This document shows positions 53,048-63,455 of a DNA stretch of 64,000 nucleotides, piece after piece. Location of the stretch: assembly GCF_009363895.1 (NCBI RefSeq), contig NZ_CP045434.1, positions 2,241,001 through 2,305,000 on the forward strand. Reading direction: 5' to 3'. A model generated the notes under the pieces. It was given only the letters and a program-made list of their open reading frames with translations. It was not told where the DNA came from and did no database searches. Origin of the DNA: Sphingomonas ginsengisoli An et al. 2013 (GTDB lineage Bacteria; Pseudomonadota; Alphaproteobacteria; Sphingomonadales; Sphingomonadaceae). Both the position numbers and the translations under genes were made by a program. Numbering within the stretch: position 1 is the stretch's first letter; each line of letters begins with the position of its first letter.

Positions 53048-53685
53048 CTGCTCGACCCGAGTACGTTGATGGTGAAGGCGAGCACGCCGAGGTTGAAGAA
53101 GAACGCCGCCAGGCAATGCGCGATCACCACCCGGCGCAGGCCGCGGTCGCGGATTTCGACGTCCGAGGTCTGGAAGGTCATGCCGAGCGTGAAGGCGAAA
53201 TAGACGAAGTCCCAATAGTCGGGCGTGTTCGTGTTGGGAAAGCCGAGGCTCTCGCACGGCGCGTCTTCATCGCCATAGGCGAGGTGGGCGTAGTGCAGCG
53301 CGTAGATCATGTTGCTGAACAGCCAGGCGATGATGATCGTCGCGATGATCAGCGCCTTGCCTTTCCAACCTAGGTGATCAGCCGAGCTCTCCGCCGCGAG
53401 CGCCACCAGTACCACGGTGGTGACGACCCCGGTGATCGCCAGAAGCATCGAGCGATTGGCGTCGTTGCGCGCCGCCTGCTGCCGGATCTCGGATTCCTTG
53501 TCGGTCTTGAGGACGGGCAGGATCGCCAGCAGGAAGACCACCGCCGCGACGTCGAACGAGGCGAGCACCCCGAGCGACAGGCGTTCGTGATAGACAGCTG
53601 AGATGACGAACCCGACGATAAGCACGGCGAGGAACAAGAGGAAGCGCGGAGGCGCGAGCTTGTGACCGATGCTGAACTTAGCCAT
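53044..53685 (-). CDS. DUF1345 integral membrane protein
   Basis: A 213-residue protein with five predicted TM helices. The family signature is in SNMIYALHYAHLAYGDED, TNTPDYWDFVYFAFTLGMTF and TSDVEIRDRGLRRVVIAHCL. DUF1345 proteins are conserved but uncharacterised. The start at ATG 53685 gives the usual length. It is divergent from the SMR transporter gene. Confidence 0.9.
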   Translation of the reverse strand: MAKFSIGHKLAPPRFLLFLAVLIVGFVISAVYHERLSLGVLASFDVAAVVFLLAILPVLKTDKESEIRQQAARNDANRSMLLAITGVVTTVVLVALAAESSADHLGWKGKALIIATIIIAWLFSNMIYALHYAHLAYGDEDAPCESLGFPNTNTPDYWDFVYFAFTLGMTFQTSDVEIRDRGLRRVVIAHCLAAFFFNLGVLAFTINVLGSSS

Positions 53686-53735
53686 GGACGGCGAGGCTAG
53701 CGCTGCGGTGGCCCGCGTCCAGTGAAAGGAATGTC

Positions 53736-54050
53736 ATGGCCTGGCTCCTGCTGATCGTCGGTGGCCTGTTCGAGGTCGGCTTCACCACCTCGCTCCGCTT
53801 CGTCGACGGCTTTCGCAACTGGCCGTGGACGATCGCCTTTCTGGTCAGCGTGACCCTGTCGATGGGGCTGCTCGAGCAAGCGTCGCGGAGCATTCCGATG
53901 GGGACTGCTTATGCCGTGTGGGGCGGGATTGGCGCGGTCGGGACCGTGCTCGTCGGCATGGCATTCTTCGGCGAGCCGACCGGCACCCTTCGCGTCCTCC
54001 TGATCCTGGCCATCGTCGCAGCCATCGCGGGGCTGCGGCTCAGCGCTTGA
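53736..54050 (+). CDS. SMR family transporter (SugE/Gdx-like)
   Basis: A 104-residue, four-TM small multidrug resistance protein. E13 in GGLFEVGFTTSLRF is the essential proton/substrate site; SIPMGTAYAVWGGIGAVGT is more like guanidinium exporters (Gdx/SugE) than polyaromatic drug exporters (EmrE). No guanidine riboswitch is visible in the 50-nt upstream gap. Its last 11 nt overlap the convergent amidase gene. Confidence 0.88.
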   Translation: MAWLLLIVGGLFEVGFTTSLRFVDGFRNWPWTIAFLVSVTLSMGLLEQASRSIPMGTAYAVWGGIGAVGTVLVGMAFFGEPTGTLRVLLILAIVAAIAGLRLSA

Positions 54051-55548
54051 GATAGGGCAGGACGGCCGGGCTGTCCTCGATCGAACGGAAGAAGAGCGGG
54101 CCGGGAAGCGGGCCGCGCGCCTGCTCATAGGCGTAGCCGAGGTTGAGCAATTCGGCCTCGCTCCACTTGGCGCCGATAAAGCTCAGACCCACCGGCAACC
54201 CGCGCACGCTGCCCATCGGCACCGTCAGGTGCGGATAGCCGGCGACCGCCGCTAGGCTGCCCGCGCCGCCGCCGCTGATCTGGTCGCCGTTGACCGCGTC
54301 GATCTTCCACGCCGGGGGCATGGTCGGTCCGACCAGCGCAGCGAGGCCGTATTGCTTCAGGAGTCGATCGATCCCGTTCGGCCCGGCGGCGGTGAAGCTC
54401 AGCTGCCGCGCCTTGCGGTAGGCGGGATCGCTCAGGCCCTTGGTCTTCTCGGCGGCGATGAAGGTTTCCTGCCCGAACAGCGCGAGCTCGGTCGCGGCAT
54501 GGGCCTGGTTGAAGGCGATGGTGTCGGCCAGCGTCCGCACCGGGAGGTTCGCCGGGCTGCCCTTGAGGTAGGCGTTGAGCCCCGCCTTGAGCTCGGTGTT
54601 GAGCACCAGCCCCTCGTTGCGGCCGATCTGGCTGTCGTCGAATTTCTTGATCTCGACCAGGGTCGCGCCCTGCGCCTTGAGGACGGCGAGCGCGCGCTCG
54701 AAAACCTCGTCGGTGCCGAAGCCCGAGGCGAAGCGCATCACGCCGATCTTCTTGCCCCGGAGCGCGGTGGGGCTGAGCCCGGCGGCATAGTCGCGCTTGT
54801 GGCGGTCGGCTTCGACGGTCGCGTGGTCGGCGAGATCGCTGCCGGCGATCACGCTCAGCACCAGGGCGGCTTCGCGCACGCTCGCAGTCATCGGCCCGGC
54901 GGTGTCCTGGCTGGCGCTGATCGGGACGATATGGGTGCGGCTGACCAGTCCGACGGTGGGTTTCAGACCGACGATCCCGTTCAGCGAGGCCGGGCAGGTA
55001 ATCGAGCCGTCGGTCTCGGTCCCGATCGCCATTCGGGTGAGGCCGGCGGCAACCGCCGCGCCGCTGCCGCTCGAGCTGCCGCAGGGATTGCGGTCGAGCG
55101 CGTAGGGGTTACGGGTCTGCCCGCCGACCGCGCTCCACCCCGAGATTGAATGGTTCGAGCGGATGTTGGCCCACTCGCTCAAATTGGTCTTGCCGACGAT
55201 GATCAGCCCCGCCGCGCGCAGGCGGGCGACGAGCGGCGCGTCGCGGCCGGTGACGTTACCGGCCAGCGCGAGGCTGCCCGCCGTCGTCGGCAGCGGCCCC
55301 GCTGCTTCGATATTGTCCTTGAGGAGGATAGGCAGTCCAGAGAGCGGACCAAGCGATCCGCCCGCATCGACCTGCTGCGCCTGCGCCAGCGCGGTCGGGT
55401 CGAGCGCGAGCACCGAACCAAGCGCAGGATCGATCCGGCGAATGCGCTCGATCGTCGCCTGTGTCTGACGGACCGCGGGTCCGACGGGCTGCGCGGCCAG
55501 CGGGGCAGTGGCGGTCAGCGCGGCCAGTGTGAGCAGCAGGCGAGGCAA
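54040..55548 (-). CDS. Exported amidase (amidase signature family)
   Basis: A 502-residue amidase. A signal peptide ([20 protein letters not shown]) precedes the amidase signature domain: K78 in [25 protein letters not shown] with the cis-Ser, and the nucleophile S182 in [13 protein letters not shown]. The start is taken at TTG 55548 because GAGAGGA lies 7 nt upstream and a proper signal peptide results; the open frame extends further but without conservation. It hydrolyses an unknown amide outside the cytoplasm. Confidence 0.87.
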   Translation of the reverse strand: MPRLLLTLAALTATAPLAAQPVGPAVRQTQATIERIRRIDPALGSVLALDPTALAQAQQVDAGGSLGPLSGLPILLKDNIEAAGPLPTTAGSLALAGNVTGRDAPLVARLRAAGLIIVGKTNLSEWANIRSNHSISGWSAVGGQTRNPYALDRNPCGSSSGSGAAVAAGLTRMAIGTETDGSITCPASLNGIVGLKPTVGLVSRTHIVPISASQDTAGPMTASVREAALVLSVIAGSDLADHATVEADRHKRDYAAGLSPTALRGKKIGVMRFASGFGTDEVFERALAVLKAQGATLVEIKKFDDSQIGRNEGLVLNTELKAGLNAYLKGSPANLPVRTLADTIAFNQAHAATELALFGQETFIAAEKTKGLSDPAYRKARQLSFTAAGPNGIDRLLKQYGLAALVGPTMPPAWKIDAVNGDQISGGGAGSLAAVAGYPHLTVPMGSVRGLPVGLSFIGAKWSEAELLNLGYAYEQARGPLPGPLFFRSIEDSPAVLPYLKR

Positions 55549-55658
55549 GGGCAGGTCCTCTCGAGAAAAGGGATCGGCGGTCTGTTTCCCAGCTTGGCGA
55601 CGGGACCGCAAGCAGGTTGCCAATGAGCGATTGGATGAGCGGCAGGCCACGCAGAGTG

Positions 55659-55683
55659 GGAACCCGTCACCTGGTTTCCCGTT
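55659..55683 (+). promoter_or_regulatory. EcfG-type general stress promoter for the LOV kinase
   Basis: GGAAC (55659-55663) and CGTT (55680-55683) are separated by exactly 16 nt, a perfect EcfG consensus, 68 nt upstream of the LOV histidine kinase start. Nothing else stands out in the 203-nt gap 55549-55751. Confidence 0.65.
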
Positions 55684-55751
55684 GCTACGCGCTAAATGCG
55701 CCAGCATAAACGCTTTCGCACTTTTCTTGCTTTTGTATCGGGTGACGTTGC

Positions 55752-57521
55752 TTGAACGACAAGACTGTAAGGTCGACGCCGACCGACGCCAGCGACGCGA
55801 CCGATGTCGACAGCATGGGCGACGCGCGTGGCACGCCTGCCGGCGGAGCGATGGATCTCTATCCCGGCGACAATGACACGATCGGCACCTCGCAAGGGCT
55901 GAACCATTGGCGTGAAAGCGTCATTTCGCACCCCGGTCTCGACGAGCGCGGCAACGTCTTCTTCGCCGCGATCGAGATGACGCGGATGCCGATGATCCTC
56001 ACCGATCCCAATCTGCCCGACAATCCGATCGTCTTTGCCAACAAGGCCTTTCTCGATCTCACGCTCTATGAGGAAAACGAGATCCTCGGCCGAAATTGTC
56101 GGTTCCTGCAGGGCGCCAACACCGACCGCGAAACCGTGTCCGAACTGCGCGAGGCGATCCGCACCGGCAGCTCGGTTGCGGCCGAGATCCTTAACTACAA
56201 GCGTGACGGAACGCCCTTCTGGAATGCCGTGTTCATCGGCCCGGTCTATGACCAGTCGGGCAAGCTCGCCTATCAGTTCGCCAGCCAGCTCGATGTCACC
56301 CGCCGCAGGAACAGCGAGCAGGCGTTCCGCCAGGCGCAGAAGATGGAATCGATCGGCCAGCTGACCGCCGGTCTCGCGCACGATTTCAACAATCTGCTGC
56401 AGGTGGTGAACGGCAACCTCGAGCTCTTGTCCTCGTCGATCGATGGCGAGCGCGCCAAGCGCTACATCGACAATGCCCGTTCGGCGGCCGACCGCGGCGC
56501 CAAGCTCACCCGCCAGTTGCTCGCCTTCGCCCGGAAGACGCGGCTGACGCCCAAGTCGACCGACCTCACCCAGCTCGTCAGCGGCTTCGTCGAGGTGATC
56601 GAAAGCTCGCTCGGTAGCCAGGTCGATCTTCAGCTCAATTTGCGCCGCCGCCTGCCGCGCGTGCTGGTCGACGCGGAGCAGTTCGAAATGGCGCTGCTCA
56701 ACATCCTGATGAATTCGCGTGACGCCATGCCGTCGGGGGGCGTGGTCACCATCACCACCAAGCAGATGCACTTGAACGGCGACGCCGCCGCCCGCCAGCT
56801 GCCCGAAGGCGACTATGTCGCGGTCGAGGTGCAGGACGAGGGCTCGGGCATGAGCCCCGAGGTGATCGAGCGCGCCATTGAGCCCTTCTTCACCACCAAG
56901 CGCGAAGGCAAGGGGACCGGGCTCGGCCTCGCAATGGCGTCGGGCTTCGTTCAGCAGTCGCGCGGGCGGCTGGAGATCGAATCGAAACCCGACCGCGGGG
57001 CGTTGATCCGGATGCTGTTCCCGGTCACCGCCGCGCCCGAAGAGGCCCTCGAGCGCCCGCCGCATCTCCAGGCCGCGGTGGTCGAGAATCGCTCGGCGGG
57101 CGAGCATCTGCTGGTGGTCGAGGACAGCGCCGAAGTGCTCGAGCTCGCGCAGGAGATTCTTGGCGCGGCCGGCTACCGGGTCACCACGGCCGAAAGCGGC
57201 GAGGCTGCCCTCAAGCTGTTCGAGAAGACGCCGGCAGGCACCTTCGACCTGTTGTTCACCGACCTCGTCATGCCGGGCGGGATCAACGGGCTGATGCTGG
57301 CCGATGAAATCGCCCGCCGCGATCCCAAGATCGGCATCCTGCTGACCACCGGCTACAATGAGGAGCTGGTCGTCTCGGGGCCCGAGCGTCCTCACAAGGA
57401 CGTGCTGGGCAAGCCCTATCGCCGGGCCGAGCTACTCGACCGGGTCCGGCAGGCGCTCAACAATCGCGCGCACGATCAGGAACGGCGGACACCATCGGAA
57501 TACGGCGCCGCCGAGTCCTGA
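55752..57521 (+). CDS. LOV-domain hybrid histidine kinase (blue-light receptor)
   Basis: A 589-residue soluble photoreceptor kinase. After a disordered N-terminus, a LOV domain (about 66-183) has FANKAFLDLTLYEENEILG and GRNCRFLQG, with C116 as the flavin-adduct cysteine. The kinase region has QLTAGLAHDFNNLL (H210), an N-box in MALLNILMNSRDAM and the G-box GKGTGLGLAMA. A C-terminal receiver carries D504 in LLFTDLVMPGG and KPYRRAELL. The start is TTG 55752, the only one upstream of the LOV domain with full length; ATG 55815 is an alternative. A perfect EcfG promoter lies upstream, linking light sensing to the general stress response. Confidence 0.9.
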   Translation: MNDKTVRSTPTDASDATDVDSMGDARGTPAGGAMDLYPGDNDTIGTSQGLNHWRESVISHPGLDERGNVFFAAIEMTRMPMILTDPNLPDNPIVFANKAFLDLTLYEENEILGRNCRFLQGANTDRETVSELREAIRTGSSVAAEILNYKRDGTPFWNAVFIGPVYDQSGKLAYQFASQLDVTRRRNSEQAFRQAQKMESIGQLTAGLAHDFNNLLQVVNGNLELLSSSIDGERAKRYIDNARSAADRGAKLTRQLLAFARKTRLTPKSTDLTQLVSGFVEVIESSLGSQVDLQLNLRRRLPRVLVDAEQFEMALLNILMNSRDAMPSGGVVTITTKQMHLNGDAAARQLPEGDYVAVEVQDEGSGMSPEVIERAIEPFFTTKREGKGTGLGLAMASGFVQQSRGRLEIESKPDRGALIRMLFPVTAAPEEALERPPHLQAAVVENRSAGEHLLVVEDSAEVLELAQEILGAAGYRVTTAESGEAALKLFEKTPAGTFDLLFTDLVMPGGINGLMLADEIARRDPKIGILLTTGYNEELVVSGPERPHKDVLGKPYRRAELLDRVRQALNNRAHDQERRTPSEYGAAES

Positions 57522-57531
57522 TCGCCGACTA

Positions 57532-58068
57532 CTAATATTTGGCGTTCTTGGCGCGCTCGAGCCCGGCCCGGATCACGGCATAAGCCTCTTCGCGGTCGCC
57601 CCAACGGCCGACGCGGGTCCACTTCTCCGGCTCAAGGTCCTTGTAGTGGGTGAAGAAGTGGCTGATCTGGTCCATCACGATGGCCGGCAGGTCTTCGCCC
57701 TCGTGGACGCCCTCGTAATAGGGTGAGGTCTTGAATTCGGGGACCGCGAGCAACTTCTCGTCGCCGCCCGCTTCGTCCTCGAGGAACAGCACCGCGATCG
57801 GACGCGCGCGGACCACCGAGCCGGGGAAGAAAGGCGAGCGCGCCACCACCAGGCAGTCGAGCGGATCGCCATCGTCGCCCAGCGTATGCGGGATGAAGCC
57901 GTAATTGGCCGGATAGCGCATCGCGGTGTGGAGGATGCGGTCGACGAAGATCGCGCCCGACGCCTTGTCGAGCTCATACTTCACCGGGTCGCCGCCGATC
58001 GGCACCTCGATCAGGACGTTGACGGATTCGGGCGGATTCTTGCCCGCGGGGACGAGATCGAGATTCAC
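57532..58068 (-). CDS. ppa: Inorganic pyrophosphatase
   Basis: A 178-residue family I soluble pyrophosphatase. Active-site residues are visible: E21 and K30 (EVPIGGDPVKYELDK), Y57 (NYGFIP) and the metal-binding GDDGDPLD (64-71, with D66, D68, D71), then EDEAGGDEKLLAVP. It drives biosynthesis by hydrolysing PPi. GTG 58068 is the start, overlapping the M61 peptidase stop by 4 nt (GTGA), so the two are translationally coupled. Confidence 0.95.
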   Translation of the reverse strand: MNLDLVPAGKNPPESVNVLIEVPIGGDPVKYELDKASGAIFVDRILHTAMRYPANYGFIPHTLGDDGDPLDCLVVARSPFFPGSVVRARPIAVLFLEDEAGGDEKLLAVPEFKTSPYYEGVHEGEDLPAIVMDQISHFFTHYKDLEPEKWTRVGRWGDREEAYAVIRAGLERAKNAKY

Positions 58069-59999
58069 TTCGGCTCCAGCAGATGATCGAGGGTGCCCAT
58101 CCCGCGGCCGACCTTGACCAGTCGCGGGTAGCGCAGGCCGCCATGCCATTCGAGGCGGGCGGTACGATAGAGATCGCCGCTCTTGATGAGCAGGTCGATG
58201 GGGGTGGTCGGGCTGCCCTTGGCGGCGGTGATCGCGGTCTTGAGCGCGTCGCCGCTGAAGCCGCGGCCGTTGACCGCCAGCAGCTGGTCGCCGATCGCCA
58301 GCCCGGCGTTGAACGCCGCGCTGTCCCACAGCACGCTGCTGATCTTGCCGTCGCTGCCGACCGCGAAACCGCCCGAATAAGTGAGATCGGTCGACTTGGC
58401 GCGCGCCTCGCCGTTCTTGATCCACTTGGTCGGCTGGTCGGTGTAGACGAGGTTGTAGCCGCCCTCGGTCAGCCCTTCGAGGGGCGCCTTGGCCGCGACG
58501 TCATAGACCTTGGCGGTGAGATAACCGCGCCAGTCATAGGGGACGACCGCGTTCAGCCGCTGGACGATCTCGTCGAGCGTGTAGGTCAATTCGCCATAAT
58601 CGCGGTCGCGCATCCCGAAGAAGCTGCGGGCGAAGTCGTCGATCGACTTGCGGCCGTTCGAGCGCGTGCGGATGATCCGGTCGACGTCGGTCCAGATCAG
58701 CTGGCCTTCGGAGTAATAATCCTCGCTCCGCTGCCAGCCGCGCCACGCCTGCGGCGAGCGCTGGGCGATGGTCGGATCGTTGGTGGTGTCGACCAGCGGC
58801 CGCCAGGCGCGCCCGGGCGTGCCCTCGGAATAGGTCGCGGCGGTCGCCGCCAGCGCATCGAGCGTATCCTGCTTGGACAACATCCCCGAGCGGGCGCCGA
58901 GCACATAGCCCCAGAATTGGGTCATGCCCTCGTAGACCCACAGATAAGTGCCCTGCATCGGGGTCCGATAGTCAGGCGTCCACAGGTCGGCGCCGCGGCG
59001 ATATTTGCCGTCCCAGCTATGGCTATATTCGTGCGGCAGTAGGTTGCGGTCGCGCAGGACATTGTCCCAGTCGGTGAAATAGCCGCGCTTCACCCCGTCT
59101 TCCGAGCTGCGATGATGCTCGAGCCCCGACCCGCCGAGGTTGTCGGAGATGGTCAGCAGGAAGTTGTAATGGTCGTAATGCTGCGCGCCGAACAGCTTCA
59201 CCGCCTGTTCGACCAGCCGCCGGTGCGCGGCGATCTGCGCCGGCGTCGCGGCAAGGTCGGCCGGCGTGTCGCCGATGACGTCGATGCTGACGTCGTTGGT
59301 CAGCGGGATGTTGCGATAGTTGCGCCCGGCGATCAGCGGCGAATCCATCAGGATCTCGTAGCTGGTGACCGGATAGTCGGTTCGGCCGCCGCTCTGCGCC
59401 TGCGGGCGGAGCGCGGTGCCGATCTTCCAGTCGGCGGGGACGATCACCGACGCCTGGATCGGAATCTGCCGCACGAAATAGCCCGCCGGGTAGAGCGAAT
59501 TGGCGATCCACTGGATGCTCGCCATGTCGGGCGTCATCACCGTCCGGCCCTGGTTGGTGTCGGTCGGCGAGACATATTGGAATTCAACATCGACCGCGCT
59601 GACGCCCTGGGGCACGTCAACGTGGAAGGCGTAGACGTCGACCGGATCGCGGCGCCACTTGAGCACCTGGCCGTTGGCGGTGGGCCGGAAGCCGGCAACC
59701 TTGCTGATCTGGCCGCTTGGCGCGTGATTGCCCGGCAGCCACTTGGGATAGAGCAGGACGAGGTCGCCCGCCTGCGCCACCGGGACGCGCTCCTTGATCC
59801 GGAAGATGCCGCGCGCGGTGTCGGTCGCGTCGACCGTCAGCTGCAGCGTGCCCGGGTAGGGAATGTCGCGGGCGGTCGGGATCGTGTCGACGATCGGCAC
59901 CGGCTGCGGGCGGCTGTTCTGCGGGGGGACCGGCGAGGCGGCCGCAATGGCGAGGGGTGCCGCGAAAAACAGCGCGGCGCTGCGAGTGGATCGGACCAT
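58065..59999 (-). CDS. M61 family metallopeptidase with PDZ domain
   Basis: A 644-residue secreted/periplasmic aminopeptidase-like protein. A signal peptide (AALFFAAPLAIAAASPVPPQ) and an N-terminal beta domain are followed by the zinc site HEYSH (H323-H327) with the gluzincin Glu beyond it, as in glycyl aminopeptidases. A PDZ domain (LLAVNGRGFSGDALKTAI) lies near the C-terminus. It would cleave small-residue N-termini from peptides. It shares a transcript with ppa. Confidence 0.92.
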   Translation of the reverse strand: MVRSTRSAALFFAAPLAIAAASPVPPQNSRPQPVPIVDTIPTARDIPYPGTLQLTVDATDTARGIFRIKERVPVAQAGDLVLLYPKWLPGNHAPSGQISKVAGFRPTANGQVLKWRRDPVDVYAFHVDVPQGVSAVDVEFQYVSPTDTNQGRTVMTPDMASIQWIANSLYPAGYFVRQIPIQASVIVPADWKIGTALRPQAQSGGRTDYPVTSYEILMDSPLIAGRNYRNIPLTNDVSIDVIGDTPADLAATPAQIAAHRRLVEQAVKLFGAQHYDHYNFLLTISDNLGGSGLEHHRSSEDGVKRGYFTDWDNVLRDRNLLPHEYSHSWDGKYRRGADLWTPDYRTPMQGTYLWVYEGMTQFWGYVLGARSGMLSKQDTLDALAATAATYSEGTPGRAWRPLVDTTNDPTIAQRSPQAWRGWQRSEDYYSEGQLIWTDVDRIIRTRSNGRKSIDDFARSFFGMRDRDYGELTYTLDEIVQRLNAVVPYDWRGYLTAKVYDVAAKAPLEGLTEGGYNLVYTDQPTKWIKNGEARAKSTDLTYSGGFAVGSDGKISSVLWDSAAFNAGLAIGDQLLAVNGRGFSGDALKTAITAAKGSPTTPIDLLIKSGDLYRTARLEWHGGLRYPRLVKVGRGMGTLDHLLEPK

Positions 60000-60053
60000 G
60001 CGCCGCGCCTAGCCTTTCCCCCTGCGGGCCGCTAGTGGCCTTGCCCGATATTC

Positions 60054-61301
60054 ATGGCGCAAATCTCCACCCCCCAACCCGTCCGCGGCATGCAGTCGCT
60101 CCTCGGTGAGGAAGCCGACCGCTTCCACGCCGTCGTCGCTGCGTTCGAGCGCACCCGTCGGCTGTTCGGCTTCAAGCGGGTCGAAGTGCCCGTGCTCGAG
60201 CCGACCGCGGTGTTCGCCCGCTCGCTCGGCGAGACCACCGACGTCGTCTCCAAGGAGATGTACAGCTTCGAGGATCGCGGCGGCGACAGCCTGACCCTGC
60301 GTCCCGAATTCACCGCCGGCATCGCCCGCGCCTATCTGACCGAGGGCTGGCAGCAGTTCGCGCCGTTGAAGGTCGCGACCCACGGCCCAGCCTTCCGCTA
60401 CGAGCGCCCGCAGAAGGGCCGCTTCCGCCAGTTCCACCAGCTCGACGCCGAGATACTCGGCGCGGGCGAACCGCAGGCCGATGTCGAAGTGCTGCTGTTC
60501 GCCGACCAGTTGCTCAAGGAATTGGGGATCGGCGAGGGCGCGGTGCTCAAGCTGAACACGCTCGGCGATCCCGCCACCCGCCAGGCGTGGCGCGGCGCGC
60601 TGCGCGAGCATTTCCGTGGCCGCGTCGCCGAGCTCAGCGATGACAGCCGCGACCGGCTCGAGCGCAATCCGCTGCGAATCCTCGATAGCAAGGCGCACGC
60701 CGACTGGCCGGTGGTCGATTCAGCGCCCGCGATCGACGAATTCCTCACCCCCGAGGCGGCCGACTTCTTTGCTGCCGTGACCAGCGGCCTCGATGCCGCC
60801 GGGGTGCAGTGGGAGCGCGCGCCGCGGCTGGTACGCGGGCTCGATTATTATCGCCACACCGCCTTCGAGTTCATCACCGACCGGCTGGGCGCGCAGGGGA
60901 CGGTGCTCGCCGGCGGCCGCTACGACGGCCTGATCGAGAGCCTCGGCGGCCCGCACACCCCGGCGATCGGCTGGGCGGCAGGAATCGAGCGGCTGTCGAT
61001 GATGATCGACGCGCCGCCGGCAGAAACGCCCGATGCAGTGCTGGTTCCTCTGGGCGCCTCGGCCGAGAGCGCGGCGGTGACCATCCTCACCCGACTGCGG
61101 CAAAGCGGGCTGGCGGCCGACATGGCTTTTCGCGGCAATATGAAAAAGCGCATGGCGCGAGCGGCGGCGAGCGGCGCGGGCTTCGCCATCATCATCGGCG
61201 ACGAGGAGCTCGCCAGCGAAACGGCGCAGGTCAAGGACCTCACGACCGGTGAGCAGCGGGCCGTGGCTTTCGACCTCATCCCCGCTGCGGTGACCCGCTG
61301 A
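60054..61301 (+). CDS. hisS: Histidine--tRNA ligase
   Basis: A 415-residue class II synthetase. Motif 2 is [18 protein letters not shown]; the histidine-A loop [15 protein letters not shown] and motif 3 with [14 protein letters not shown] are present; a C-terminal anticodon-binding domain ([20 protein letters not shown]) completes it. It charges tRNA-His. The start ATG lacks a strong ribosome binding site. Its TGA overlaps the prfA ATG by 1 nt, the start of a hisS-prfA-prmC operon. Confidence 0.96.
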   Translation: MAQISTPQPVRGMQSLLGEEADRFHAVVAAFERTRRLFGFKRVEVPVLEPTAVFARSLGETTDVVSKEMYSFEDRGGDSLTLRPEFTAGIARAYLTEGWQQFAPLKVATHGPAFRYERPQKGRFRQFHQLDAEILGAGEPQADVEVLLFADQLLKELGIGEGAVLKLNTLGDPATRQAWRGALREHFRGRVAELSDDSRDRLERNPLRILDSKAHADWPVVDSAPAIDEFLTPEAADFFAAVTSGLDAAGVQWERAPRLVRGLDYYRHTAFEFITDRLGAQGTVLAGGRYDGLIESLGGPHTPAIGWAAGIERLSMMIDAPPAETPDAVLVPLGASAESAAVTILTRLRQSGLAADMAFRGNMKKRMARAAASGAGFAIIIGDEELASETAQVKDLTTGEQRAVAFDLIPAAVTR

Positions 61302-62377
61302 TGCAGATTAGTTCGGAGCGCATCGCGCAGATCGAGGCCAAGAAGAACGAACTCTCCTCGGCGATGTCGAAGGGCGACCTCGCGCCTGAGGACTTCGTCC
61401 GCCTGTCCAAGGAATATGCCCAGATCGAGCCGGTCGCCGCCGCCGCGCGCGAGGTGCGCCGGCTCCGCGCCGAGCGCGAAAGTCTCGGCGCGATGACCCG
61501 CGACGGCGACGAGGAATTGCGCGAAATGGCCGCCGAGGAGCTGCGGCTGATCGAGGACAAGTTGCCCGAGGCCGAGCGTGCGCTCGCGCTCCAGCTCCTG
61601 CCGCGAGATTCGGCGGACGAGCGCGCCGCGATGCTCGAGGTCCGCGCCGGCACCGGCGGCGACGAAGCCGCGCTCTTCGCCGGCGATCTGCTCCGCATGT
61701 ATCAGCGCTTCGCCGATGAGATGGGCTGGAAGTTCGAGCTGATCAGCGCCTCCCAGTCCGAAGTCGGCGGCTACAAGGAAGCCGTCGCCTCGATTCTCGG
61801 CTCGGGCGTGTTCGCACGGCTGAAGTTCGAAAGCGGCGTTCACCGCGTCCAGCGCGTCCCCGCGACCGAGAGCGGCGGCCGCATCCACACCTCCGCCGCC
61901 ACCGTCGCCGTGCTGCCCGAGGCCGAGGAAGTCGACGTCCACATCGACGACAAGGATCTCCGCATCGACGTCTATCGCTCGTCGGGACCGGGCGGCCAGT
62001 CGGTCAACACCACCGACAGCGCGGTCCGCATTACCCATTTGCCGACCGGGCTCGTCGTCATCCAGCAGGACGAGAAGAGCCAGCACAAGAACAAGGCCAA
62101 GGCGTTGAAGGTGCTCCGCACCCGCCTGTTCGAGCTCGAGCGCGAGCGGCTGGCGAACGAACGCGCCGGCGCGCGCAAGTCGATGGTCGGCTCGGGCGAT
62201 CGTTCCGAGCGCATCCGTACCTATAATTTTCCGCAGGGGCGGGTGACCGACCACCGGATCAACCTGACCCTCCACAAGCTTCCCGAAATCCTCGAAGGCC
62301 CCGGCCTCAAGGAACTGACCGCCGCCCTCATCTCCGAGGACGAGGCCCAGCGCCTCGCCGGACTAGAGGACGCGTGA
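61301..62377 (+). CDS. prfA: Peptide chain release factor 1
   Basis: A 358-residue release factor for UAA/UAG. The recognition motif PAT lies in [18 protein letters not shown]; the universal GGQ (231-233) in [19 protein letters not shown] triggers peptide release and is methylated by PrmC, encoded by the next gene. The overlap with hisS (1 nt) and prmC (4 nt) indicates coupling. Confidence 0.97.
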   Translation: MQISSERIAQIEAKKNELSSAMSKGDLAPEDFVRLSKEYAQIEPVAAAAREVRRLRAERESLGAMTRDGDEELREMAAEELRLIEDKLPEAERALALQLLPRDSADERAAMLEVRAGTGGDEAALFAGDLLRMYQRFADEMGWKFELISASQSEVGGYKEAVASILGSGVFARLKFESGVHRVQRVPATESGGRIHTSAATVAVLPEAEEVDVHIDDKDLRIDVYRSSGPGGQSVNTTDSAVRITHLPTGLVVIQQDEKSQHKNKAKALKVLRTRLFELERERLANERAGARKSMVGSGDRSERIRTYNFPQGRVTDHRINLTLHKLPEILEGPGLKELTAALISEDEAQRLAGLEDA

Positions 62378-63207
62378 AAGCGATCGACCGGGCGCTCGCC
62401 GATGCCGCCCGGAGCCTTGCACCCACCAGCGACACGGCTCGCTTGGACGCCGAGCTGCTGATGGCCGAGGCGCTCGGGATCGACCGCGACCGGCTGCTGC
62501 TGAGCCCGCCCGACCGCGCCGTTCCGCCGCGTTTCGCCGAGATGGTCGAGCGGCGCCGCGGGGGCGAGCCGATCGCTTACATCACCGGCCGCCGCGCCTT
62601 CTGGAACATCGAACTCCATGTCGGCCCCGGCGTGCTCATCCCGCGTCCCGACAGCGAGACGCTGATCGCCGCCGCGCTCGAGCATTTCGAGGGCCGGCAG
62701 CCGCCCGCGCGGATCCTCGACCTCGGCACCGGGCCGGGGACGCTGCTGCTCGCCGCGCTCGACCTGTTCCCGCAGGCGACCGGCCTCGGGATCGACGCCT
62801 CGCGTCGCGCCTTGTCCTACGCCTCGGCCAACGCCCGCCGGCTCGGATTCGAGGGCCGCGCCGAATGGCGGCTGGGCGACTGGGCGGTCGGGGTCGAGGA
62901 ATGCTTCGACCTCATCCTCTGCAACCCGCCCTATGTCGCGACCGACGCCGCGCTCGGGCCGGGCGTCGCCGAGCACGAACCCGCCGAAGCGCTGTTCGCC
63001 GGTCCGCAGGGGCTCGACGACTATCGCCGGATCGCGCCCGAAATCGGCCGGCTGCTCTGCCCCGACGGGCTGGCGGCGATCGAGATCGGTCATGACCAGG
63101 GCGACAGCGCCGCCGCTTTGTTCCGTGAGCGGGGCCTCGACGTGCGGCTGGCCCGCGATCTCGGTGACCGCCCGCGCGCCCTGCTCGTCCGGGTGAACAA
63201 CAAATAA
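62374..63207 (+). CDS. prmC: Peptide chain release factor N5-glutamine methyltransferase
   Basis: A 277-residue SAM-dependent enzyme. The Rossmann motif [16 protein letters not shown] binds SAM; NPPY (184-187) contacts the Gln of the release factor GGQ loop. The N-terminal helical domain ([16 protein letters not shown]) recognises the release factor. GTG 62374 overlaps prfA by 4 nt. It ends the hisS operon; the 248-nt gap that follows, up to the DUF4167 gene, shows no clear promoter, RNA or further gene. Confidence 0.95.
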   Translation: MKAIDRALADAARSLAPTSDTARLDAELLMAEALGIDRDRLLLSPPDRAVPPRFAEMVERRRGGEPIAYITGRRAFWNIELHVGPGVLIPRPDSETLIAAALEHFEGRQPPARILDLGTGPGTLLLAALDLFPQATGLGIDASRRALSYASANARRLGFEGRAEWRLGDWAVGVEECFDLILCNPPYVATDAALGPGVAEHEPAEALFAGPQGLDDYRRIAPEIGRLLCPDGLAAIEIGHDQGDSAAALFRERGLDVRLARDLGDRPRALLVRVNNK

Positions 63208-63455
63208 CTTGGAAAAGCCGGGACGGCAGTCTACATCAAGGGCAGCAACGGGGCCGCGAACCGCGCACTCGAAAGCCCGACCGCTCCCGTCGCTACCCCC
63301 GATGACAACGCTCATGAGGGCGCCGCATGACAGGCGCGACGTGACGGCGAGGGGCACCACGGCAGCTGTGCCGTGCGGCGCCGCATCATCGACGGGTCGG
63401 TTGTCACGCGCTTCGAAAGTAGACCAGCGCCAGTGCGACAAGGAACAAGCATTTG

